Assembly: GCA_012931725.1 (NCBI GenBank) | Contig: CM022949.1 | Location: forward strand, 44,769,457 to 44,833,456 | Origin: Litsea cubeba | Taxonomy: Eukaryota > Streptophyta > Magnoliopsida > Laurales > Lauraceae | Length of the DNA stretch: 64,000 nucleotides | Reading direction: 5' to 3' | Shown: positions 1 to 12,580 of the stretch, one piece after another | Numbering within the stretch: the stretch's first letter is position 1 | Layout of the letters: the number at the start of each line of letters is the position of its first letter | Translations under genes and position numbers: made by a program | Notes under the pieces: model-generated | Told to the model about the DNA's origin: nothing | The model's database searches: none | Seen by the model: the letters and a program-made list of their open reading frames with translations, nothing else

Positions 1-697
1 ATGAAAATCATATCTTTTACAATGGAGGAGTAGATTCTTTTGGATCGGAGCACAAAGTGAAGTTAAGTAATTTTATTTTCATTTTATATCTTTAATTTAA
101 TCTTTATGTTTCTATGATGCATGTTTAGTAGAATAATAGATCTGCCTTCGTGCCGTAGGCAAACCTCCACTTTATATTTTAATTAAATTTATTTTTCATC
201 AGTTAATCTTCTTTTGATAGAATAAACTTAGGTTTTTATGCCTTTGATATTTTATGCTTAATTTGTTAACTGATATTCAAAGTAATTTATATTTTATGAG
301 CTGATGGAGATCTTGGGTTTTTCAGCTTAAGAATTGAATTTAAAAAAAAATAGGAATATCTTCCGGATTAGAAACATTGAGTTGTTTCTTATTTGAGTTA
401 TTTGCAAAGCAAAAGATTAAATTAAAGTATGTGGTTTGAGAATTAAAATTAATTAATAGACTCTTTGTTGCTCTTATCTACCTTTGTCAGTATTGTTATC
501 TGTTCATCTTGCATAGTAGCTTTATCTCTCATTCAAATCTTGGTTTGTTTTTATATTCACTTAAAAAAAATCAGACTTAGTAAAAAAAAAAAAGATTTCA
601 GTAGTGCTCCCTGTGGGATTCGACCTATACTTGCCACTGTCTCAAAAAGACAGCTGTACACTTGCAGTATTAAAAAATTGAATTTAATTTCACATCA
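1..697 (+). repeat. 5' LTR of the Athila-type element (3' part only)
   Basis: Matches 9577-10273 almost throughout with scattered substitutions and short indels. The shared stretch ends at ACATCA on both sides, after which the sequences diverge (primer site here, copia LTR there). About 1.1 kb of this LTR should lie upstream of the window, judging from the 1.79-kb 3' LTR. Confidence 0.93.
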
Positions 698-703
698 AAT
701 TTT

Positions 704-721
704 TGGCACTGTTGCCGGGGA
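704..721 (+). other. Primer binding site, Athila type
   Basis: TGGCACTGTTGCCGGGGA starts seven bases after the 5' LTR. It differs at two positions from the usual Athila site complementary to the 3' end of tRNA-Asp (GCC to ACT, compatible with cytosine deamination). Assignment to tRNA-Asp is from family knowledge. Confidence 0.8.
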
Positions 722-2091
722 GCCAAATATGGAATTTTTTAATTTTTTTAGTTTAATCTGATTTTTGTTGTTGTGCATTCGCATTCGTCATTAGGTTGCA
801 TCATTAAGTGTTTAATCATTTAGTTTGATTTCATTATTTTTCTTGCAATTAGTTGTCGTTTATTTCTTTTTATTCTTTTCAAATTTTTTATTTATTTTTA
901 TGATTTTCCTAGTATTTTCGGAATTATTAAATTAAAAAAAAAATTTTAGGATTTTTTTTTGAATTACAGAAAATTAATTGAAAAAAAAAACTGATTTTTA
1001 GATTTGATTAGATTAGTTTGTGTTTTTCTCTGTTTGTTAGTTGAATTTTAATTTGATTAGTTTAAATAACTTTTCAATCTCTAAGATTTTGTTTTTTTTT
1101 TTTTAATTAGAGTGTTCATATTCTATTTCTTTGTTTAAGATTAGGGTAGTACTTTATTTTAGGAATTACTAACAAGAAAATTTTTTTTTTGAAAAGTTTG
1201 CAGTGTGTGGAGATTTGATAAAAAGGATAAGGAAACTGCGAGGATTTGCTCAAAGCAAACAAGTTGCTCTCAGAATCGCAAAATTTGCCAAAAGAGGTTA
1301 AGCTTGCACAGTTTAAAGATTTGTGTGGATTTACTGTAAGATTTTTCTTTCCTTAACCCACGAATCATTTTCTGCAAGTGGGATTGGATGATTTAATTTT
1401 TGCAGAGTGTGAATGCTTGATTGACACACCATCTAATTGGACACACACTTAGTTAAGGGCAATCCACCCCAAAAAGATAAGGACTAGATTTCATCACCAG
1501 ATCCTTGCCCATTTAGGTTAATCATCTCTCACATTAGGATCCTAACTTTAATTAAAATCAAGTAGCAACGAGACCATAGGACTCGAGCTCAGTAAGACGA
1601 AGACCACAAAAGGTTGCACCAGTTGCGCTCTTTGGTCAAGTTGATATCTAGGTAAGTCCTGTCTCTACCAAAAAGGGTGGCAGTCTCTGTTCTAAGAGTT
1701 TGGTTCTTAAGCGGGACCCTTGCCAAGTGCATTGTGACCCCACCGCTCATCCTGGGGACTTACCTGGTCGATTTGGCTTCATAAGACCGAATTGGAGGCC
1801 TTAGTGCACTCTTCAAACCAGTTAGGAGCTGTCTAGAGAGTTAGGCTAACCCTAGGACAATTTTTTATGCTCAATCTTCGTGCTTGATTGCTTGTACATC
1901 ATCTAGTAAGACCATTAGGGCCCCGCACATAGATTAGGCTTGCATTTTTTTAAGGTTAAACCCGATGCATGCATTTTAGACCCGAGAGAGAGAAATTGTG
2001 GGTACGCAAGAGTAAAAGGTTAGTAAGGATAGAGCCCGATTTAGCCTTAACCGTTGTCGGAAAGTCTTCCATCTTTGAAGAAATTGTTAAG
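722..2091 (+). other. Untranslated leader of the Athila-type element
   Basis: A/T-rich with long homopolymer runs up to about 1200, then more balanced. No open frame of note and no internal promoter that I recognise. The length suits an Athila leader. Confidence 0.6.
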
Positions 2092-3836
2092 ATGGCTGAT
2101 CAAGTGGACCCACCCATGACTTTGAAAGACTACATGTACCCCACCAGGACAACTCAACCGTCTTGCATCACCCTGCCTCAGACCAATGCCACATTTGAGC
2201 TGAAATCTGGCATGATCCAGATGCTCCTAGTATTCTGTGGGCTAGACCAGGAAAACCCATATTAACATGTTAGGGAATTTGAGGACATCTATGGGACCAT
2301 GAGAATTAATAACATGACTGAAGAGGCCCTTAAACTTAGATTATTTCCTTTCTCCCTAAAAGAAAAGGCTAAAGCTTGGCTTTATGCCTTACAGGCCGGG
2401 TCCATCACTATATGGGACAAGCTAGTCGAAGAATTTTACAAAAAATTCTACTCCAAGCAGAAAACCGCTTCGATTAGGCAGGCCATCAATGGATTCCATC
2501 AAATGGAAGGGGAGACACTATGCAGTTATTTGGAACGGTTCAAGGACCTCTTAATCCAGTGTCCCCACCATGGATTTGAAAAAATTCGATTGGTCCAGAT
2601 CGTGTATGAGGGTTTGGATTACCCTACTAAGCAAATGGTGGAATCTTTCTGTGGTGGGCAGTTTACACTGAAGGCAGCAGATGAAGCATGGACATTTTTA
2701 GAAGAAACCGCTGAAAACACATTGCAGTGGGCCCCTATCAAGAGGGAGCCCATCAAACCCACCATTCCTGAAAAAAGGGGGATGTTCAATATTGAACCCA
2801 AAATTGAGGCAGAGGCCAAATTGGCTACACTGGTGACCAGAATAGAGGCCTTAGAACTGAACCAAAAAGCCTACTCCAAACACTTTGGAGTCATTGAAAT
2901 ATAATTAGGCCATGAATGGAGGGATTGACCCAACACTTTGGGTCAGACCGAGTCTATTGAGGAGGTGAATGCGCTTTATCAAAACACTCGTTTTGATAAT
3001 CGTTAGAGGTATGACCCATACTCCAACACATACAATCTAGGTTGGAGGGGTAATCCTGATTTTTCTTGGACCAAGGGTCCAACTCAGGGTGGCCCATCAC
3101 AATCACATTAATCTCAGCCCATTCAATCTCAATCCAATGCCCCACCCGGTTTCCAAAAGACCAATTTCACCCCTAATCCGCAAATCAGCGGATAGATTCT
3201 CTTGAGGAAACCATGAGACTGTTAGCTCGGAATACCCTCCAGTTCGAGCAAAGCACTGTTCAGAGTTTGAATGCTACCACACAATCAAGTGCAAAACTGG
3301 AATATCAGATGGGCCAACTGGCCAACTCCATCAGTGCTAGAGATAAGGGAACCTTTCCTAGTCATCCTGAACCCAATCCCAAGGGCCAAGTCATTCATGA
3401 TATAAAAGGAAAAGGCCCGGAACAAGTCCAATCCATTATCACTCTTAGGTCGGGTACACAGGTGGATAACAAGGTGGAACTACCTAAGGAACCTGAGGAA
3501 GAATCACATGAGAAAGTGGAAAGTGAGAAACAAATTATGAATGCTGAACCCATGATAGAACCAGAGCTAGTAAAAGAGGACTCAATCAATGCTGAACCAT
3601 CACCTAGTGAGCCCACTCCCACAAATGTTCCCAAGGCACCATACCCACAAATGTTAGGCCCAGCAAAATCAACTGTTCAGTTGGATAAAATGTTAGAAAT
3701 ATTCAAACAAATGAGGATCAATATCCCACTACTTGAGGCTATCCAACAGATTCCGGCCTATGCGAAATTTCTGAAGGACCTTTGTACATTCAAAAGGACT
3801 ACCAATGTGCCCAAGATGGCTTTTCTAGCCCAATAA
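2092..3836 (+). pseudogene. gag: gag of the Athila-type element, broken
   Basis: Encodes the retroviral-type capsid (Retrotrans_gag) polyprotein that packages element RNA. The likely start is the ATG at 2092 (MADQVDPPMTLKDY). The capsid core lies at 2299-2904, with the conserved run around KAKAWLYAL and the segment FYSKQKTASIRQAINGF. In-frame stops at 2263-2265 and 2902-2904 split it, with another stop near 3004 in the YNLGWRGNPDF region typical of Athila gag. The tail (3213-3836) is an acidic, Pro/Glu-rich linker leading to protease. No CCHC zinc knuckle is visible. It cannot make an intact Gag. Confidence 0.82.
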
Positions 3837-3839
3837 GCT

Positions 3840-6800
3840 AGCTCAATCATTTCCTGTCCAACCCCAATCAAATATAAGGATTCAAGGTGTCCTACCATTT
3901 CTTGCCAGATAGGGGACCATCGTGTGAACCTTCTTCCGTACTCTGTTTATGAAGAATTAGGTTTGGGGGAGTTGAAAAAGACCCATGTGACCTTGCAATT
4001 GGCTGATGCATCGATTCGATACCCCAAGGGGGTAGTCGAAGATGTTCTGATCAAAGTCGGGGACTTTGTGTTTCCTGTCGATTTTGTTGTCTTGGATACC
4101 AAATACACATCTAGGGCTGAACCCAAAATTCCAGTAATTTTGGGACGACCATTCCTAGCCACCTCAAATGCCTTGATCAATTGTAGGAATGGAGTGATAC
4201 AAATCGCTTTTGGGACCATGACAGTTCAAGTGAACATTTTTATTGTCAGTAAGAAACCTCCTCATGAGGCTGATGGGGTTTTTGAAGTTAGTTACATTCA
4301 TGAATTGGTGGACAATCACTTACCCCATTTGAAACTTGAAGATCCGCTAGAGGCTTGTCTAGCCCACTTTGGAAGTGATTTTGATGTAGATGGACATATT
4401 GAGGATGTCAATGCACTATTAGACTCAACCCCTTCCATGGACTGCTCCAGGTGGCAACCAAAGCATGAGATTCTGACTCCATCTGCTTCCCCACCTGTCC
4501 CATCGATTGTAGAGCCCCCTAAGTTAGAACTCAAGCAGTTGCCGGATACCTTGAAATATGTGTTTTTAGGCCCGCTAGAAACCCTTCCAGTGGTTATAGC
4601 TTCAGACTTGGACCCTGTCCAAGAGGAAAAACTTGTGAAAATTTTGGATGGACACAAGGAAGCTATAGGGTGGTCCATCGCAGATATCAAAGGAATAAGC
4701 CCATTTGTTGTCCAACATAGAATCCATTTGGAAGAAAATGCTAAAACTTCTCGTGAACCACATAGGCGACTGAACCCTGCAATGAAGGAAGTGGTCAGAT
4801 CAGAAATCTTAAAATTACTTGATGCAGGGGTGCTTTACCCAATATCTGATAGTGCATGGGTGAGCCCGGTTCAAGTGGTACCAAAGAAATCTGGAATAAC
4901 AGTGGTTCAAAATGAGGGCAATGAATTGGTACCCACTCGGATATGCATTGATTATAGGAAGTTGAATTCAGTTACTCGGAAAGATCATTTTCTCCTCCCA
5001 TTCACGGATCAGATGCTCGAAAGGCCAGCCGGTCATGCATATTATTGTTTTCTTGATGGTTATTCCGTAATCAAATTCCAATTGTACCAGAGGACCAGGA
5101 AAAAACCACATTCACCTGTCCATTTGGCACTTTTGCTTACCGACGCATGCCCTTTGGGCTATGCAATGCACCAGCCACTTTTCAAAGATGCATGTTGAGC
5201 ATATTTTCTGACATGATAGAAAGATTTATTGAGGTTCTCATGGATGATTTCTATGTCCCTTGTGCTTGAAAGATGCAAAGAAAAAAATCTAGTCTTAAAT
5301 TGAGAGAAATGTTATTTTATGGTAAAAAGGGGCATAGTTCTGGGACACATTATTTATGATAATGGAATTGAAGTGGACAAAGCAAAAATTGATTTGATCT
5401 CCAAATTGCCACCACCAAAATCAGTTAAGCAGATTCGACAATTCTTGGGCCATGCTGGTTTTTATCGTAGATTCATCAAGGATTTCAATAAAATTGCTAA
5501 ACCTTTATGCCAATGGCTGACAAAAGAGGCCCCATTTGAATTTGATGAGAATTGTCTAAAGGCTTTTGAGAGATTGAAAAAGTAACTAACTTCAGCCCCT
5601 ATAATTCAGCCACCTGACTGGACCATTTCATTTGAGCTAATGTGTGATGCATCCGATACTGCTATTGGAGCCGTTTTGGGTCAACGGATTGGGAAGCTAC
5701 CTCATGTGATTTACTATGCAAGTAGGACCCTCAATGATGCACAGCTAAATTACACAACCACTGAAAAAGAAATGCTTGCTGTGATTTTTGCCTTGGAGAA
5801 ATTCCGGTCCTACTTGTTGGGATCCAAAGTCATCATCTACATGGACCATGCAGCTTTGATATACCTTCTGTCCAAAAAAGATGCAAAAGCCCGATTGATC
5901 TGGTGGATCCTTCTGCTACAAGAGTTTGATTTGGAAATAAGAGATAAGAAAGGATGTGAGAATGTCGTAGTAGACCATCTTTCGAGGTTACCCTTAGAGC
6001 CATCAGATGAGGTCCCTCTGCATGAAAATTTTCGTGATGAACAATTGCTCAGTATTTTCCAAATCCCCTGGTTTGCAACTATAATCAATTACCTTGTTAC
6101 AGGGGAGATGCCCACCCATTGGTCAAAACAGGATCGATCAAAATTTCTAGCTGAGGTCAGGTATTTTTTCTGGGATGATCCGTATCTTTTTAAATACTGC
6201 CCGGACCAGATCATCAGGAGATGCATTCATGATCATGACCATTACTCTATCATTTCATTCTGCCATGATCATGCATGTGGGGGCCACTTTAGTTCGAAAA
6301 AGATAGCTGCTAAAGTTTTGCAGTGTGGATTTTACTGGCCCACAATCTTTAAAGATTGCCACACTTTCTGTTTGAACTGTGAGAGATGTCAAAAGCTTGG
6401 CAAGCTCGATTGGAGGAACATGATGCCCTTGAATGCCATACTTGTGGTGGAACTTTTTGATGTGTGGGGAATTGACTTCATGGGGCCATTTCCAAGCTCT
6501 TTTGGCAATTTGTATATTTTACTTGCGGTGGACTATGTTTCTAAATGGGTGGAAGCTATACCTACCAGAAAGAATGATCGCCATGTGGTGATCAAATTTG
6601 TGAAGGAATACATATTTTCTAGGTTTGGTACACCCAGGGCAATTATCAGTGATGGAGGAACTCATTTATGCAATAGCACCTTTGACCATCTGATGAAAAA
6701 GTACTCTGTACTCATAAGGTTGCTACGCCTTACCACCTACAGACCAGCGGCCAAGTAAAAGTTTCGAACAGGCAGATTAAACAAATTTTGGAATTCCAAA

Positions 6801-7349
6801 TCGGAAAGACTGGTCTTTGCGCCTATTGGATGCATTATGGGCCTATCGACCGCTTACAAGAATCCTATTGGGATGTTCCCATACAGGTTGGTCTATGGAA
6901 AGGCATGCCACTTGCTTGTTGAATTGGAGCATAGAGCTTATTAGGGCATGAAGAGGTTCAATTTTGACTTACCCACTACGGGTACTCTGCATAAATTGCA
7001 ACTCAATGAGTTGGAAGAACTTTGAAATGATGCCTATAAAAATGCCAAGATTTACAAAGAAAGCATGAAGTTGCACCATGATAAGTCAATTTTAAGAAAA
7101 TCCTTTGAACCGGGTATGAAAGTCCTTCTGTTTAACTCCTGGTTACACCTGTTTCTAGGGAAGTTACGAACCCGTTGGACAGGTCCATTCATTGTCAGGA
7201 CTGTTTACTTTCATGGTGCTGTGGAAATTGAAAATCCCAAAAATGGGGATGTTTTCAAAGTGAATGGTCAACGGTTGAAACCGTTTCTGGAACTGAAGGA
7301 TAAAAACATTGAGGATATCCTTCTGGAAGACCCAATTTACCAGGACTAA
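3840..7349 (+). pseudogene. pol: pol of the Athila-type element (protease-RT-RNase H-integrase), broken
   Basis: Four enzyme parts of a Ty3 pol can be followed across frames. Protease (3840-4250) keeps the VNLLPYSVYEELGLG and VILGRPFLATSNA blocks, but the expected aspartate loop just before VNLLP is missing, apparently by a small deletion. RT (4700-5250) keeps RICIDYRKLN, loses the frame after CFLDGYS, and the catalytic block reads MDDFYV. RNase H (5319-6000) has CDASDTAIGAVLGQR and TEKEMLAV, with a stop at 5583. Integrase has the zinc region (6250-6400, CERCQKL), GIDFMGPFP and SDGGTH, then breaks near 6757. Its C-terminal part (7065-7349) ends before the 3' spacer. Enzymatically dead. Confidence 0.85.
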
Positions 7350-8486
7350 TCATTTTTTGTCACGTCGGGCTGGCGACATTAAACTTAGCGCTGTTTGGGA
7401 GGCAACCCAATTTTGGAAGGTAATTGAGCTGGTTGATCACATTCTTTTGCAATCACCCCACATAAAAAGATGTTCCGATTTTCCTTATTGTTCATTTTCA
7501 CATTACACATGCATCCATAACATTGAGGATAATGTTACATTTAGGTTTGGGGGTGTGAGTTAGAACTTGCCATGTGATCATTTGTTCAATTTTTTGCTTT
7601 GCTTTTGTTTTTAGGAGATATATATATATAAAATCAACCCTTAGTGTTGACAGGTGGATACATGGAAAGGGCTGCCTATTGTAAGGGACCGCAAAAAAAA
7701 ATAAAAATAAAAATTTGTGACTAGTATGGGTTCGTAGCCTTTTTAACCCTAGCCAGTAAGCCCTTAGGGGTATTTACATACCTAATGCCTTAAAGCCATC
7801 TGGTTTGGGAGTTATTGGCCTAATGCTTGTTACATGGGTTAATTAGAAAGCTTAATGGACCTATGCATTGCACAGTCACATATGAAAAAAAAAATTGCGC
7901 CCTTTGAAAAACAGTAGTGCGAAAGCCGTCATTATCACCTTAAGAGAAATACTGTTTTTCTTTACTAAGTTTAGGTGGCCCAGAATTAAAAAAAAAAAGA
8001 ATACTATTATTTTCACGGAAATTCTTGGTGGATCATTTGATGCTTATTACGTATACATACCTTTCACCATGCACGATCAATTAGCATGATTTCGAGAATT
8101 ATTGACCAAAAGATGGGATTGGCAAACCGAATTTAAGATTTGTCTTTGAAAATTCAGAAAATCGAGAAATAATCGGTATCTATAAATTTTCTCTTGGAAG
8201 AAGTTTCCCTGGATTTTGTTAGGTTTTATGCATTTTTTTCATATCTTTTACAAAAAAAAAAAAAAAGAATTTTCTGGGTATATTCACTGCAAACCCTCAC
8301 AAGGCATAACTCGTCCACTCGGGGGAACCTAGGGGTTTAAGGGCTTGCTGCATACGCTAAATGCAGTCGATAAGGCCAGTGAAAGTGGCATTTTTCTTTT
8401 TGTTTTTCTGCATTTTTTAGGATAGCAAACTTCTCTTTTTTTTCCACTCATTTTGCTCGAGGACTAGCAAAAAGTTGGTTTGGGGG
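7350..8486 (+). other. pol-to-3'-LTR spacer; no env-like gene; polypurine tract at its end
   Basis: Begins with a GC-balanced motif around 7367-7411 containing GGGAGGCAACCCA, which commonly follows integrase in Athila elements. No open frame resembles the env-like ORF some Athila members carry here. The purine run GGTTTGGGGG at 8477-8486 directly precedes the LTR and is the plus-strand primer tract. Confidence 0.65.
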
Positions 8487-10273
8487 TGTAATAAGTCCAC
8501 AAAATTATAGTTTTCATGCATCATTTTATGTTACACTGTGGACTTAATTAGGGTAATTTGCACTCAATCTCATAGAATTTCATAATTCCATGCATTTGAG
8601 CATCAAAGTTTGAATTTTAGTCAAAATCATTCAAAATCATCAACTTTGCATGAATTTTATAAAATCATTGGTTTACATCATCTTAGTGTCACACAAATTA
8701 GCTTTTTGATTCCATCCAATGGTGCATTCGTATGCATGATCTCATTCGGGTCCCATGCATGACATTTATGAATTTTTATACATATGAGGGCTGAATTATT
8801 CTTTTTATTCTTGTAGGGAACTTCAGATTCTTGGGGCCCAGGTAGAGACGAAATTCAAGAAAAATCAAAAGAAGGAAAGAATGATGAAAGAAAAAGAAAA
8901 GAAGTTCAAGCCATTGCAAGCAGACATGGACGTCCAAGCCATTCATATTCAAGTTGTGCACACCCCATGTAGGCCCATCATGGTTCCAAATTTGAAAGAA
9001 AGATTTGAATTTCAGATTTTGGGCTTGATTATGGAAAGTTGCAAGGAAGAGGGGCTTCCAAGAATTCCATAAGTTGAAATCTTGCAAATCAAGAATTGAT
9101 TTAAAAACAAAAATCCAGCCATGAAGTATCACACGTCCAAGTTAGAAATTCTCACATATCTAGTGGGACCCACATATGTTCCATGATTGAAGAGAGAATC
9201 TGAGTTTCAAATTTAAGATTTTTTTACTAAAGAGAATGTGGGCCCAAGTGAGGAGAATTTAAGAGGAAGTCCTTGTTGGAGCTAAAATCTCTCCAAAAGT
9301 TACTAAGAAACTCACCTTAACTTGGAATCTAAGAGAAGAAGTTGCAAAAGAGTAGGAAGCCAAGAGAAAAAGAAGGAGGCTCAACAGTATAAAAGAGACC
9401 ACAAAGGGCCATGGACGTGCATTCTCCTCTCCATAAAAATATCACACGTCCGGCCCTCTCTTATTTCTTTTCTCTCTCTAAAAAAAAGAGAGAAATTTTT
9501 GTGGGTATTCTGGAGCCCTGTTGCAGAATTAGAGTAGAAGAGTGTGAGAAAAAATTGTAATTGCTATGAAGTATTCAATGAAAATCATATCTTTTACACT
9601 GGAGGAGTAGATTCTTTTAGATCGGAGCACAAAGTGAAGTTAAGTAATTTTATTTTCATTTTATGTCTTTAATTTAATCTTTATGTTTCTATGATACATG
9701 TTGAGTAGAGTAATAGATCTGCCTTCGTGCCGCAGGCAAACCTCCACTTTATATTTTAATTAAATTTCTTTTTTATCAGTTAATCTTCTTTTGATAGAAT
9801 ATACTTAGGTTTTTATGCCTTTGATATTTTATGCTTAATTTGTTAACTGATATTCAAAGTAATTTATATTTTATGAGCTGATGGAGATCTTGTTTTTTTC
9901 AGCTTAAGAATTGAATTAAAAAAAAAAGAATATCTTCCGGATCAGAAACATTGAGTTGTTTCTAATCTGAGTTATTTGCAAAGCAAAAGATTAAATTAAA
10001 GTATGTGGTTTGAGAATTGAAATTAATTAATGGACTCTTTGTTGCTCTGATCTACCTTTGTCATTATTGTTATCCGTTCATCTTACATAGTAGCTTTATC
10101 TCTCATTCAAATCTTGATCTGTTTTTATATTCACTTAAAAAAATCAGACTTAGGAAAAGAAAAAAAAAAGATTTCAGTAGTGCTCCCTGTGGGATTCGAC
10201 CTATACTTGCCACTGTCTCAAAAAGACAGCTGTGCACTTGCAGTATTAAAAGATTGAATTTAATTTCACATCA
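8487..10273 (+). repeat. 3' LTR of the Athila-type element
   Basis: Starts TGTAATAAGTCCAC after the polypurine tract (8487 or 8489 by one interpretation) and ends CACATCA at 10273. Its last 697 bases repeat the start of the window. At about 1.79 kb it is in the Athila LTR range. Confidence 0.88.
9388..9395 (+). promoter_or_regulatory. Probable TATA box of the Athila-type LTR
   Basis: TATAAAAG lies about 890 bp before the end of the 3' LTR, followed by a pyrimidine-rich stretch. The matching part of the 5' LTR is outside the window. Confidence 0.55.
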
Positions 10274-10668
10274 CTTTGGTCCTGGTTCCATTCTACTCTC
10301 CTGAAGTAGAGAATCCTTGAAGACGACTTCGAGGAATTCGTTCAAGCACGGTTGAAGGTGAACGGTGAGCTGTCGCCAAGATTGAAGTAGCCCTTAGGTT
10401 GAGTTACCAACTGGGAAGGGTTGTAAGTGTCTCTTGTAACTTTCGTTTAACAATAGTGCTTGGTTGTCGTTGGCCTAGAAAGTAAGGCCCGTGGTTTTTT
10501 TCCAAGTTGGGTTTTCTACGTATAAATCCTGCGTCCTTCTCATTTTGTGGTTTGATTGTTTTTAATTGGATTTAGGATTAATTATTAGTTTAATCACTTG
10601 TGGATTGATAACTAATAAAGATCTGGTTATTGGGACCTCAGCCTGTATCAAGGGCCTTTTTTTTTTCA
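10274..10668 (+). repeat. 5' LTR remnant of the SIRE-type element
   Basis: 395 bp aligned to 19303-19697, also 395 bp. It is cut at its left edge by the Athila 3' LTR and ends TTTTCA directly before the primer binding site. Confidence 0.92.
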
Positions 10669-10670
10669 AT

Positions 10671-10681
10671 TGGTATCAGAG
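10671..10681 (+). other. Primer binding site (tRNA-Met type)
   Basis: TGGTATCAGAG follows the LTR end by two bases. This is the standard complement of the initiator tRNA-Met 3' end in plant copia elements. Confidence 0.88.
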
Positions 10682-10724
10682 TAGGTTGCGCTAATCTATT
10701 GTGTGATCTAATTACTGATCTCTA

Positions 10725-12580
10725 ATGGATATAAATAGAGAATGAACGTCTACAAACAAGCCCCCTCTCTTAGACGGAACCAATTATCCTTATTAGAAAG
10801 TAAGGATGATTACTTTTCTTAGAGCTATAGATGATCAAGTCTGGGACATAGCTGTGGAGGGATACACTGATCCCACTATTTTTGTAGAAGGACATACAAG
10901 ACCCAAACCCAAAGCCCAATGGTCTGCTGATGAAAAGACTAAGTCCAATTACAACAATATGGCTGTTAATGCAATCTACAATGGAATTACTGAAACTGAA
11001 TTTTATAGAGTTTCTGGATGCTCTAATGCTAAGGCTGCTTGGGATCTATTGCAAACAGTTCATGAAGGAACAGACACTGTCAAGCAAACCAAACTCCAAA
11101 ACATGACAACTGCCTTTGAGACGATTCGCATGAAAGATACTGAAACTTTTGATGGATGAATTCGACACAAAACTGACCAAGATTGTGAATTCATGCTTTA
11201 CCCTGGGATAACCCATTCCGCAATCTAAAACTGTCAAGAAAATTTTGAGGTCTCTTCCAGAACGATTTCGTCCGAAAGTAGTTGCCATTGAGGAGCATCA
11301 GGATCTCAATTCTATAAGTGTTGAAGAACTTGTAGGGAATTTGCAAACCTTTGAAGCAAACCATTGTCAACTGAAAATGGGAAAGGACATTGCACTTGTC
11401 TCTTCAAATTCAGTAGATGATCCAGAAATCTGTGATTCTGACAGTGTTTTTGATGATGCAAAAATTGAGGCTTACTATGCTAGAAAATTTAAAAAGATGT
11501 GGAAAAACAAAAAGCCTTTTATCAAAAAGGATTCTTTGAATCCCAAGGAACCTTCAAAAAGAAGATTTGTACCTCAAATAGAACAGAATCAAACTAAGGG
11601 TACACCAAAGCCAATCAAATGTTTTGAATGCCAAGGATATGGTCACATTGCTGCCAAGTGTGGAAATCGAAGAGAAAAGAACAAAGGTAAGGCTTTGAAT
11701 GTAGCTTGGAATGAGAAATCTGATGAAGAAGTTTCTAAACCTGATTCATCCTCGAGTGAGTCCGGGAAATATGTTGCTTTCGTGGCCTTTTCTAACTCTT
11801 CTGTGCATGAATCTAAGTCAGAGGATGATTTAGATATTAATGAAATTTCTGATGGAGAACAAGAAGGTGATGAGGATTACCAAAAGCTATTCCAAGAATC
11901 TGTCAGAATGTCGAAACTCAGTGAGAAAAGAGCTTTGAAATTAAAGGCAACAAAAGAAAAGAATACTTCATTGCAAGCGACATTGTTCGAATCTCAGTCT
12001 AAGGTAAAACAGTTAGACGATCAACGCACTATCTTATCTAACAAGTTGGTTCTTGCAGGTCAAGAGAATGATCGTCTGCAACAAAAAGTTCAAAAAGTTG
12101 ATTCTGAGTTAGTACTCTTGCGCAATGGGCTGAACTCTTGCAAGTTTGAAAAAGAGAACATTGCTGGAAATTGAAGATGACACTATCTGAGTTGGACTCC
12201 GCAAAAGCTTCAATACATCGGATGAATACAGGATCATTAAAGCTGAATGAAATTGGATACCAACAGTCTGTTTCTTTAAAAACCAGACTTGGTTTTGTTC
12301 ATGGAGCTTCCTCGTCAGAGGACAAACGTAAGTCAATTTTTGTTCAAGGTTCTACTATGACTGCAATGCCTTCGAATTATTCAAATGCTGCACATTCGCA
12401 TAATTATTATCAGAGATATGTGTCTAAAACACAATTTGTTCCCATATGCCACATCTGTGGGATTAAAGGACACATAAGACCACATTGCAATAAATTGAGA
12501 AATTTTCAACAAAATCAGCAGAAGAAGCATTACGTCTTTCCTCAACAGGTCGGAACTAAAACCATCTGGGTTCGTAAATC
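10725..12580 (+). pseudogene. gag: gag of the SIRE-type element, broken
   Basis: Starts at ATG 10725 in a frame that reads TSTNKPPLLDGTNYPY, the usual copia gag opening, but with in-frame stops at 10743 and 10794. The second looks like a Trp codon mutated to TAG. The capsid-like core continues to 11157, then shifts frame. 11245-12174 holds the zinc knuckle CFECQGYGHIAAKC followed by an acidic stretch and a long coiled coil (about 11900-12250). A second knuckle, CHICGIKGHIRPHC, lies at about 12450. Two knuckles separated by a coiled coil are a SIRE-lineage trait. Confidence 0.8.

Larger units (their letters stand above)
1..10273 (+). mobile_element. Athila-type Ty3/gypsy LTR retrotransposon, decayed, 5' end outside window
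   Basis: The first 697 bases repeat at 9577-10273, so the window opens inside the 5' LTR. Internal order is primer site, gag, protease, reverse transcriptase (RT), RNase H, integrase, polypurine tract, 3' LTR, the Ty3/gypsy order. The gag and pol protein texture, the GTTGCCGGGGA primer site and the GGGAGGCAACCCA motif after pol point to the Athila lineage. Many stops and frameshifts make it non-autonomous. It ends abruptly inside a copia LTR: 10274-10668 matches 19303-19697, so it inserted there. The upstream target duplication cannot be checked; the expected 5 bp are CTTTG. Lineage is from protein resemblance, not a search. Confidence 0.9.

Noticed and set aside
10671..10681. tRNA-like sequence; similar hits at 704, 43259, 44048 and 60691
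   Set aside because: Only the 3'-end complement of tRNAs is present, directly after LTRs. These are primer binding sites, not tRNA genes.
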